Assembly: GCA_024691475.1 (NCBI GenBank)
Contig: JAILNP010000089.1
Location: 1-9,607, forward strand
Direction of reading: 5' to 3'
DNA length: 9,607 bases
Source of the DNA: Denitrobacterium sp024691475
GTDB lineage: Bacteria; Actinomycetota; Coriobacteriia; Coriobacteriales; Eggerthellaceae
Positions 1 to 5,119 of the stretch are shown here, one piece after another (position 1 is the stretch's first letter; every line of letters starts with the position of its first letter). The position numbers and the translations under genes are program-made. The notes beneath the pieces are model-generated. The model did no database searches. It was given only the letters and a program-made list of their open reading frames with translations, and was not told the DNA's origin.

Positions 1-24
1 AAGGGGAAAGGATATGGTCTACGC

Positions 25-381
25 TTACCACGCAATTGGCAAGAAGGTGAGCAAGGGGGCAATTATGATGGCGGGCAGCATGTTCGCCACGCGAAGCTTG
101 GTATTCCATACGAGGTTTACGCCAACGCAGAATATGAGAATGCTTCCCACAAGCGAAAGGCCAGCCAAAGCGGAATCGGTCATGAACGGGCGTATGAGCA
201 CCGATAGCGCCGTAACCGATCCCTGGAAGAGGCCGACGGGGATGGCGGAGAAAGCGCAGCCACGTCCAAGCGAGCAGGTCATCACCAAGATGATAACGAA
301 GTCGAGAATCGCCTTGGTGCACAAGATGGATATATCTCCAAGCATGCCATCCTCGACTGCTCCAACCACTGCCATGACACC
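25..381 (-). pseudogene. DUF554 family membrane protein, C-terminal half only
   Basis: About 116 residues remain from a Met codon at 373-375 to the TAA stop at 25-27. The remnant matches the C-terminal half of DUF554 (YdfK/YqgA-like) integral membrane proteins, which have no settled function and are usually about 225-235 residues long. Recognisable parts are MAVVGAVEDGMLGD, then KAILDFVIILVMTCSLGRG, FSAIPVGLFQGS, a hydrophobic stretch ending CVGVNLVW, and RVANMLPAIIIA. About four membrane segments survive. Homology appears to stop near 379-381, where Gly-Val precede the Met. The codons upstream (toward 486) run antisense through a recombinase fragment, so an open frame continuing there is accidental. 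No ribosome binding site is visible before the Met codon. I call it a 5'-truncated pseudogene, though a short product cannot be excluded. Confidence 0.75.
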
Positions 382-389
382 CTTCTGAT

Positions 390-590
390 ATGTGTTTACA
401 TGAAATCGGTCGGCACACATTCGCAACCAACCTTGCAGAAGCTGGCGTGCATCCCAAGATGATGCAAGAACTACTGGGTCATGCATCCATCAAGACCAGC
501 TTAGAAATCTATACTCATGTTCACGGCGATGACCTACGAGATGCTATGGCATTGAAGGACGAGAGGGCAACTCGGTCTAGAAATCGGTAA
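390..590 (+). pseudogene. Tyrosine recombinase (phage/ICE integrase), C-terminal fragment
   Basis: The 66 residues cover the last part of a tyrosine recombinase catalytic domain. Visible are the box II Arg in GRHTFATNLAEAG, the LLGHASI segment with the conserved His, and the nucleophile region SLEIYTHV with the catalytic Tyr. The N-terminal arm-binding and core-binding domains and the first catalytic Arg are missing; whole enzymes of this type run about 300-400 residues. A TGA stop lies in frame at 375-377, so nothing upstream can restore the gene. The motif reads H-E-I-G-R-H, one residue longer than the usual HxxR, so either the remnant was damaged or the breakpoint lies inside this motif. 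The gene points toward the 3' end of tRNA-Val 89 bp away, the usual placement of an integrase at a tRNA attachment site. It is not expected to be active. Confidence 0.85.
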
Positions 591-624
591 TCATCCCTTA
601 ACCATCCCGATTGAGGGATGATTA
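588..624 (+). terminator. Hairpin starting at the integrase stop codon
   Basis: An 11-bp perfect stem (588-598 with 614-624, TAATCATCCCT and its complement) encloses a 15-nt loop. The stem begins with the integrase TAA stop. No run of T follows on the plus strand, so intrinsic termination is only a possibility; an mRNA-stabilising structure or a recombination-site repeat are alternatives. Confidence 0.4.
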
Positions 625-640
625 AGCCCCTCTAAAGCAA

Positions 641-670
641 GCAGGTCAGAGTCTTAAGACTCTGACCTGC
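641..670. terminator. 30-bp perfect palindrome between integrase fragment and tRNA-Val
   Basis: GCAGGTCAGAGTCTT (641-655) is followed at once by its exact reverse complement (656-670). As RNA this gives a 13-bp stem with a TTAA loop. It starts 9 bp beyond the encoded CCA of tRNA-Val on the minus strand and lies between two convergent transcripts, which fits a bidirectional terminator. The T-tracts are poor on both sides (CTTT a few bases on), so a protein-binding dyad left by the mobile element is an alternative. Confidence 0.5.
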
Positions 671-678
671 ATCTTTCG

Positions 679-753
679 TGGTGGGCGTTACAAGATTTGA
701 ACTTGTGACCTCTTCCGTGTCAGGGAAGCGCTCTCCCCCTGAGCTAAACGCCC
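679..753 (-). tRNA. tRNA-Val (anticodon GAC)
   Basis: The minus strand folds into a full cloverleaf. The acceptor stem GGGCGTT pairs with AACGCCC, the D stem is GCTC/GAGC, the anticodon stem CTTCC/GGAAG holds the loop CTGACAC, and the T arm is ACAAG-TTCAAAT-CTTGT. The anticodon GAC lies at 719-721 and reads GUC, a valine codon. CCA is encoded at 679-681; the mature body is 682-753. Its 3' end faces the integrase fragment. Confidence 0.95.
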
Positions 754-774
754 GTTAGCTTTGCAGCAGGAAGT

Positions 775-802
775 ATTCTAACAGAGCTAAGTGCTTTGTA
801 AA
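775..802 (-). promoter_or_regulatory. Promoter of tRNA-Val
   Basis: Reading on the minus strand, TTTACA (797-802) and TAGAAT (775-780) are separated by 16 bp. They differ from the sigma-70 consensus by one base each. The -10 lies about 20 bp upstream of the tRNA 5' end, a normal distance for a short tRNA leader. Confidence 0.6.
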
Positions 803-846
803 CACCCAATTTTAAAAACTTCCAGCGCTGCGTTCACGAAGCAAAT

Positions 847-920
847 TGGAGGCGACGCCCGGATTCGAACCGGGGGTAAAGGCTTTGCAGGCCTCTGCCT
901 TACCACTTGGCCACGTCGCC
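847..920 (-). tRNA. tRNA-Cys (anticodon GCA)
   Basis: On the minus strand the acceptor GGCGACG pairs with CGTCGCC, the short D stem is GCC/GGC, the anticodon loop CTGCAAA lies between GAGGC and GCCTT, and the T arm is CCCGG-TTCGAAT-CCGGG. The anticodon GCA is at 886-888 and the discriminator base is U, as is typical of tRNA-Cys. CCA is encoded at 847-849; the body is 850-920. No clear promoter lies directly upstream, so it may be made from the tRNA-Gly transcript. Confidence 0.95.
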
Positions 921-927
921 ATGTTTT

Positions 928-961
928 GCTTAAAAGAGCCAGCCGATTGATCGGCCGGCTC
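928..961 (-). terminator. Hairpin between tRNA-Gly and tRNA-Cys
   Basis: A 12-position stem (936-947 with 950-961, including one G·U pair) is followed on the minus strand by TTTTAAG. It begins 11 bp after the CCA end of tRNA-Gly. It looks like an intrinsic terminator with a short T-tract, but since tRNA-Cys has no obvious promoter of its own it could be a partial terminator or a processing structure. Confidence 0.55.
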
Positions 962-971
962 ACATGAACAA

Positions 972-1047
<76 letters not shown>

Positions 1048-1059
1048 GCGCAAGAAAGT

Positions 1060-1087
1060 ATTATACGCGACTCAACCTTTCTGGCAA
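1060..1087 (-). promoter_or_regulatory. Promoter of the tRNA-Gly/Cys cluster
   Basis: On the minus strand TTGCCA (1082-1087) is followed after 16 bp by a perfect TATAAT (1060-1065), ending 12 bp before the tRNA-Gly 5' end. This strong sigma-70-type promoter would start transcription just ahead of the tRNA. Confidence 0.65.
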
Positions 1088-1148
1088 GAGGGTATTTTAT
1101 TTTTTGTAGCTGAGCACATAATCCCAGATGAACTGGTAAAAACGAAGG

Positions 1149-2132
1149 CTAGGCATCAATGCGCTTACCTACGAATATGTCCATGTAGACATTGTCGAGA
1201 CGGCAGGTTTGAAGCGTGGCATATTCCCCCTGAGGCATAACCATCGCCTGCAATTCGGGTGTAAAAATGGTCCCGTCATGTAGCACCGTTACGATGCGCA
1301 CTACGCGATAGCAGCCAAGGTTGCCCGCATCGTCGCATACCGCGAAAAGACTCTCTACGTGAAAATCGGCTACCTGGGCGAAGATGCCGGGATTGTGCCC
1401 GATGTAGTATGTCGGATCCCCGTCGGTGACGCATCCAATGCCCTGCCAGATACCAGCCTCCTGCGCTGGGGCGGTATCCCACCCATAGCAATAGGAATAC
1501 GGAACGGCATCGAGTCCATCGCCAAGATACAGCGTCGCAGGCGCGGCATGTACCGCAGGCGTCCAGACGGCATGCGCAGTGACATCCCGGGCAAGCATAG
1601 GGTCGATGCTATCGACCAACTCCTCGCATCCATCGATACGCCAACCCTGGAATTCATACGCATAGCGAAAAGGCTCTGGAAGTTTCACGACATCAGATGC
1701 AATAGAGTACGACGTGGGCGGGCGACCCTCGAGCGAACCGTATGCCAAATCATAGGATATGACATACCTGTCGCGCGCCCATACCGCCCGTAGGGTGCCA
1801 CTACCCCCTACCCTGCCGCTACCAGGCCCTGTAACGGCTCCTGAGGCGCTATCAACCCATCCGAGTAGCACGTAGCCGTCTTTATACGCTTGTGGCATCG
1901 AGACGGGCTCCCAAGCCCAGACCCTCTGCGAGTCCGCTTGCGCTCCCTCGATGGATCCACCATGAGCATCAAAGGAGACATCGGAAAACAGGAGCTGGTC
2001 GAGCGGCGGAATGAAAGATGTACGAAATGTGAAGACGACGAGGAGGAACAGGCAAAGCAAGAGAGCTGCAAGCGCCAAGCCCGTCTTTGAAGAAGTTTTT
2101 GCCGTATCCCCCACCGCACACATCTCCTGCAC
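1149..2132 (-). CDS. Membrane-anchored InlB-repeat protein with sortase-like domain
   Basis: The 327-residue protein opens with a short basic-polar stretch and a hydrophobic segment (about 17-36) that would act as an uncleaved signal anchor. Two InlB B-type (Listeria-Bacteroides) repeats follow, about 52-118 (VSFDAHGGS…GYVLLGWV…LRAVW) and 123-190 (YVISYDLAYGS…YEFQGW…AHAVW). The C-terminal part (about 200-325) resembles a sortase. YIGHNPGIF carries the candidate catalytic His246, GNLGCYRV follows, and ATLQTC carries Cys310 in a TLxTC signature. The final strand reads YMDIFVG, with Met317 where sortases normally have Arg. Other Arg residues (311, 324) are near, so activity is uncertain. Six cysteines fall in the predicted outside part. 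The start is unsettled: GTG at 2132 has AGGA 4 nt upstream, while GTG at 2114 lies 9 nt after AGGAG. The gene stands alone between tRNA-Leu and tRNA-Gly, and no substrate protein is in view. Confidence 0.8.
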   Translation of the reverse strand: MQEMCAVGDTAKTSSKTGLALAALLLCLFLLVVFTFRTSFIPPLDQLLFSDVSFDAHGGSIEGAQADSQRVWAWEPVSMPQAYKDGYVLLGWVDSASGAVTGPGSGRVGGSGTLRAVWARDRYVISYDLAYGSLEGRPPTSYSIASDVVKLPEPFRYAYEFQGWRIDGCEELVDSIDPMLARDVTAHAVWTPAVHAAPATLYLGDGLDAVPYSYCYGWDTAPAQEAGIWQGIGCVTDGDPTYYIGHNPGIFAQVADFHVESLFAVCDDAGNLGCYRVVRIVTVLHDGTIFTPELQAMVMPQGEYATLQTCRLDNVYMDIFVGKRIDA

Positions 2133-2150
2133 ATTTTCCTAGAGAACTAC

Positions 2151-2159
2151 AGCATAGCA
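2151..2159 (-). promoter_or_regulatory. Possible extended -10 promoter of the sortase-like gene
   Basis: TGCTATGCT on the minus strand has the TGn extension and a -10 hexamer (2151-2156) matching four of six consensus bases. It lies just after the tRNA-Leu terminator and about 18 bp before the first possible start. The -35 position would fall within the terminator stem and is poor, so this is a tentative call. Confidence 0.35.
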
Positions 2160-2186
2160 AATAAAAAAGCCGCCCGAAGGCGGCTT
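2160..2186 (-). terminator. Intrinsic terminator after tRNA-Leu
   Basis: The stem GCCGCC/GGCGGC (2169-2174 with 2179-2184), extended by two A-T pairs, has a UUCG tetraloop and is followed by TTTTTT on the minus strand. This is a textbook Rho-independent terminator for tRNA-Leu and any transcript reading in from secG. Confidence 0.9.
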
Positions 2187-2194
2187 GTAATTCC

Positions 2195-2282
2195 TGGTGT
2201 CGGAGGCGGGATTTGAACCCGCAAGCCCTAAAGTGGGCACTAGCACCTCAAGCTAGCGTGTCTGCCGTTCCACCACTCCGAC
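2195..2282 (-). tRNA. tRNA-Leu (anticodon GAG)
   Basis: On the minus strand the acceptor GTCGGAG pairs with CTCCGAC. The anticodon stem CTAGC/GCTAG holds the loop TTGAGGT, a long class II variable arm follows, and the T arm is GCGGG-TTCAAAT-CCCGC. The anticodon GAG at 2247-2249 reads CUC. CCA is encoded at 2195-2197; the body is 2198-2282 (85 nt), the expected size for tRNA-Leu. Confidence 0.96.
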
Positions 2283-2301
2283 GTGAAAAGCAACGAGGGG
2301 T

Positions 2302-2328
2302 ACTATAACACAAGTTTCCGCGTTGCAA
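2302..2328 (-). promoter_or_regulatory. Promoter of tRNA-Leu
   Basis: On the minus strand TTGCAA (2323-2328) and TATAGT (2302-2307) are 15 bp apart, a slightly short spacing, and the -10 ends 19 bp before the tRNA 5' end. The -35 lies only 9 bp beyond the secG stop codon. Confidence 0.5.
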
Positions 2329-2337
2329 GCGAGAATT

Positions 2338-2589
2338 TTAGGCAATTGTGCCCTGAGGATAAATAATCATCAAAAGGATGAGCGAAATCAGGAACACCAC
2401 GGCAAAAATGATGGTGATGCGGTCGAGATTCTTTTCGATGATGCTGGTACCAGAGCTCGTGGAATACAGCGAGCTGGCAATGGCGTCGGAAATGCCCGTA
2501 CCCTTGCCGGAATGCAGCATGATGAAGACGATAAGACCAGCACCCGAGATGACCAGGGCGATGATGACCAGAATAAGCAACGGATTCAA
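2338..2589 (-). CDS. secG: Preprotein translocase subunit SecG
   Basis: The 83-residue product is the small SecG subunit that assists the SecYEG protein-export channel in the cytoplasmic membrane. It has the expected two membrane segments (about 3-24 and 57-76). Between them is a polar loop containing LHSGKGTGISDAIASS, the family's most conserved part, and KNLDRIT. I place the start at a TTG codon (2587-2589), which gives NPLLILV directly after Met as in typical SecG. AGAAAGAG lies 6 nt upstream. A longer reading frame reaches 2874 but runs through a promoter and a terminator and would add non-SecG sequence. The gene is separated from gpmI by a terminator and seems to have its own promoter. 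No terminator follows it before tRNA-Leu. Confidence 0.88.
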   Translation of the reverse strand: MNPLLILVIIALVISGAGLIVFIMLHSGKGTGISDAIASSLYSTSSGTSIIEKNLDRITIIFAVVFLISLILLMIIYPQGTIA

Positions 2590-2650
2590 AGCGAACTCTT
2601 TCTTCTCTGTGACTACGGCACCGTATGTGCCGACAACTCGCAACTGCAAA

Positions 2651-2678
2651 ATTATAGTCAATCTGAGCACGAGAGCAA
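2651..2678 (-). promoter_or_regulatory. Promoter of secG
   Basis: A perfect TATAAT (2651-2656) on the minus strand has TTGCTC (2673-2678) 16 bp upstream, matching the first three bases of the -35 consensus. Transcription would start around 2644, leaving a leader of about 55 nt. That leader contains a small hairpin (CGGCAC and GTGCCG around a 5-nt loop) shortly before the ribosome binding site. Confidence 0.55.
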
Positions 2679-2733
2679 CAGTTCTCATGTCAATTACGCA
2701 CAGTATGCCCTTATGAAGACATCGCAGACGCCG

Positions 2734-2766
2734 CAAAAGCAGAACGCCCGCACGAAGCGGGCGTTC
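2734..2766 (-). terminator. Terminator of the glycolytic gene block
   Basis: A perfect 10-bp GC-rich stem (2742-2751 with 2757-2766, GAACGCCCGC and complement) has a 5-nt TTCGT loop and starts 15 bp after the gpmI stop. Downstream on the minus strand is TGCTTTTG, a weak T-tract, so termination is likely but perhaps incomplete. Confidence 0.75.
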
Positions 2767-2780
2767 CGAATGGGCGTAGA

Positions 2781-4328
2781 TTAGGCGAGCAGGCTGGGAG
2801 CTGTCATTTCGGCAGGAACCTCCAAGCCAATCATCTGCAACAGCGTAGGAGCAAGATTGCAGAGGGCGCCGCAAGTGCCTTCGGGCTGCGCAAGCTGGTA
2901 TCCCAAGCCCGCATAGTCGGCCAAGAACAGGGGCACCGGATTGGTGGTGTGAGCCGTATGGGGCTGGCCGTCCTCGGCGATCATCTTGTCGGCATTGCCG
3001 TGATCGGCCGTGACGAGCGCCACGCCGCCCTTGCGCTCGATAGCGGCAAGAACCTGCCCCACACCAGCATCCACAGCCTCTACGGCCGCCGTAGCAGCGG
3101 GAATGGAGCCCGTATGTCCCACCATATCGCAGTTGGCGAAGTTCACGATGTACACGTCTGCCGCGTCGGCATCGATGGCGTCGGCAAGCGTCTGGGCAAC
3201 CGCAGGCTCGCTCATCTCGGGCTGAAGATCGTACGTAGCCACCTTGGGGCTATCGATGATCTGCCTACGCTCCCCTTCTTTTTGGGCTTCGATGCCGCCA
3301 TTCAGGAAGAACGTGACATGGGCGTACTTTTCCGTCTCGGCAATGTGGTACTGCTTCAACCCCGCACTGGAAAGCACATCGGCGAGGACGTTTTCGGGGA
3401 ATTCCTTCGCGAATGCAATGTCGGCGGGAATCTCGGGGTCGTATTCAGTGAGGCACACGAAATACGGACGCGGGAACGATTCGGACTCGAACGGCTCTGC
3501 ATCGACGAAAGCATGCGTAATCTGACGCGCGCGATCGGGGCGGAAGTTGAAGAAGATGACGGCATCATCGTCTTCAACGCCGCGCGTCGCAAACGAACCC
3601 GGAACGACGAACTCGTCGGTTACCTGGGCATCGTAGCTTGCCTGCATGAACTCGGTGGGCGAAAGCTCGCTATGGGGCAGCGCATGCGCAACCGCATCGA
3701 CCGCCTTCACCACACGCTCCCAGCGATGATCGCGGTCCATCGCGTAATAGCGACCGGAAATGGACGCAATCGAGATCTGGCACGCATCAGTCGTGTATTC
3801 GGAAATGCGCTCTTCCAACTCTTCGATGTAGCCAAGGCCGCTAGCAGGCGGAACGTCGCGTCCATCCATGAAGCAATGAACGAAGACGTGCGGGACCTCA
3901 TGCTGCGCCGCCATTTTCAGCAGAGCGTAGAGATGCTCATTGCTGGAATGCACGCCACCATCGGACAGAAGGCCCATGACGTGCAGCACGGAACCAGCTG
4001 CCTTCACACGCTCCATGGCGGCGCACAGCTTTTCGTTTTTAGCGATGCTGCCGCTACGGCATGCGTTGTTGATACGCGTAAGCTCCTGATAGACGATGCG
4101 ACCGGCACCAATGTTCAGATGACCCACTTCGGAGTTACCCATCTGACCATCGGGAAGACCCACGTATTCGCCCGACGCCTGAATCTGAATGTTCGAGGCC
4201 GTTTCGCGCAAATGGTCGAGATGGGGCGTATTCGCAAGCGAAATGGCATTGCCCGGGCCAGGCTCGGCGATGCCAAAGCCATCCATGATGATGAGTGCCG
4301 CAGGCAGATGGAGCTTGCTCTTATCCAT
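2781..4328 (-). CDS. gpmI: 2,3-bisphosphoglycerate-independent phosphoglycerate mutase
   Basis: This cytosolic glycolytic enzyme interconverts 3-phosphoglycerate and 2-phosphoglycerate through a phosphoserine intermediate and needs Mn2+. At 515 residues it has the normal family length. The phosphatase half shows DGFG (Asp16), GQMGNSEVGH with the nucleophile Ser66, NFANCDMVGHTG (Asp401, His405), TADHGN (Asp442, His443) and HTAHTTNPVP (His460), so the metal ligands look complete. The inserted transferase half carries HCFMDGRDVPP, ISGRYYAMDRD and NFRPDRARQ, the usual substrate-binding arginines. ATG at 4328 has AGAAG 7 nt upstream and gives the expected N-terminus. It lies 21 bp after tpiA with no terminator between, and ends the glycolytic block. 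Confidence 0.98.
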   Translation of the reverse strand: MDKSKLHLPAALIIMDGFGIAEPGPGNAISLANTPHLDHLRETASNIQIQASGEYVGLPDGQMGNSEVGHLNIGAGRIVYQELTRINNACRSGSIAKNEKLCAAMERVKAAGSVLHVMGLLSDGGVHSSNEHLYALLKMAAQHEVPHVFVHCFMDGRDVPPASGLGYIEELEERISEYTTDACQISIASISGRYYAMDRDHRWERVVKAVDAVAHALPHSELSPTEFMQASYDAQVTDEFVVPGSFATRGVEDDDAVIFFNFRPDRARQITHAFVDAEPFESESFPRPYFVCLTEYDPEIPADIAFAKEFPENVLADVLSSAGLKQYHIAETEKYAHVTFFLNGGIEAQKEGERRQIIDSPKVATYDLQPEMSEPAVAQTLADAIDADAADVYIVNFANCDMVGHTGSIPAATAAVEAVDAGVGQVLAAIERKGGVALVTADHGNADKMIAEDGQPHTAHTTNPVPLFLADYAGLGYQLAQPEGTCGALCNLAPTLLQMIGLEVPAEMTAPSLLA

Positions 4329-4349
4329 AAAGTTGCTTCTTTCTCGCGC

Positions 4350-5117
4350 CTATTTCAGGCACGCTTCAACGAGTTCGGCAAAGGAATCGGCGGAAAGCGC
4401 AGCACCGCCGATAAGTCCGCCGTCGATGTCGGGCTGGGCCATGAGGCCATCCACATTGGCGGGCTTCATGGAGCCACCATAGAGTACGCGCATACCGCTG
4501 GCAACTTCCTCGCCAAAAAGATCCGAAAGGGCAGCCCTAATGGCCGAGCAGACCTCCTGGGCCTGTTCGGGCGTGGCCGTGCGACCCGTGCCAATGGCCC
4601 AGATGGGCTCGTAGGCAACGACGCACTTGGCAGCCTCTTCGGGTTCCAGGCCTGCAAAATCGGCACGCAGCTCGTTGCAAATGAATTCCAGATACGTACC
4701 CGCATCACGCACGGCCAGCGACTCGCCCACGCAGACGATGGGGGTAACCCCATGGGCAACCAGCGCCATTACCTTGCGATTAACCATTTCGTCGGTCTCG
4801 CTGAAGTACTCGCGACGCTCGGAATGGCCCACGATGCAGTGATCGACGCCGATATCTTCCAGCATGGGAATAGAGATCTCGCCAGTGAAGGCGCCACCTT
4901 CTTCCCAGTGGCAATTCTGAGCGCCCACGTGAATGTCACGACGATCGAACTCGAGTACCGTATGCACCGCCTTCAGATTGCAGGCGGGCGGGCACAGCAC
5001 AACGTCGACAGCATCCCACGCGTCATCGCAACGATTGGAAATGCCCTGGGCGAGCACGACGGACTCGGCCCAGGTCTTGTTCATCTTCCAGTTTCCAGCC
5101 ATCATGGGCTTGCGCAT
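4350..5117 (-). CDS. tpiA: Triose-phosphate isomerase
   Basis: This cytosolic TIM-barrel enzyme interconverts dihydroxyacetone phosphate and glyceraldehyde 3-phosphate. The 255 residues match the usual length. Asn9 and Lys11 are in GNWKMN, the catalytic His98 is in IVGHSERR, and the catalytic Glu170 is in AYEPIWAIGTGRT, which includes the mobile loop 6. YGGSMKP (213-219) and GLIGGAAL near the end bind phosphate. The start is well supported: a perfect AAGGAGG at 5125-5131 sits 7 nt before ATG at 5117. That ribosome binding site lies within the last codons of pgk, whose stop is only 2 nt upstream, so the two genes are clearly cotranscribed and probably translationally coupled. Confidence 0.98.
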   Translation of the reverse strand: MRKPMMAGNWKMNKTWAESVVLAQGISNRCDDAWDAVDVVLCPPACNLKAVHTVLEFDRRDIHVGAQNCHWEEGGAFTGEISIPMLEDIGVDHCIVGHSERREYFSETDEMVNRKVMALVAHGVTPIVCVGESLAVRDAGTYLEFICNELRADFAGLEPEEAAKCVVAYEPIWAIGTGRTATPEQAQEVCSAIRAALSDLFGEEVASGMRVLYGGSMKPANVDGLMAQPDIDGGLIGGAALSADSFAELVEACLK

Positions 5118-5119
5118 GA

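Noticed and set aside
14..388. A 124-codon plus-strand frame at the left edge
   Set aside because: It is antisense to the DUF554 remnant, whose membrane segments and family motifs are clear on the other strand.
382..486. Extension of the DUF554 frame upstream to 486
   Set aside because: This part is antisense to the recombinase fragment and has no DUF554 similarity, so the 153-codon frame is a chance fusion across the breakpoint.
1359..1793. A 144-codon plus-strand frame inside the sortase-like gene
   Set aside because: It is an antisense shadow; the minus-strand frame has InlB repeats and a TLQTC motif.
2590..2874. A longer SecG starting upstream at 2874 or at an ATG near 2688
   Set aside because: The extension would cover the gpmI terminator and a perfect TATAAT box and would add non-conserved residues to a normally 75-85 residue protein.
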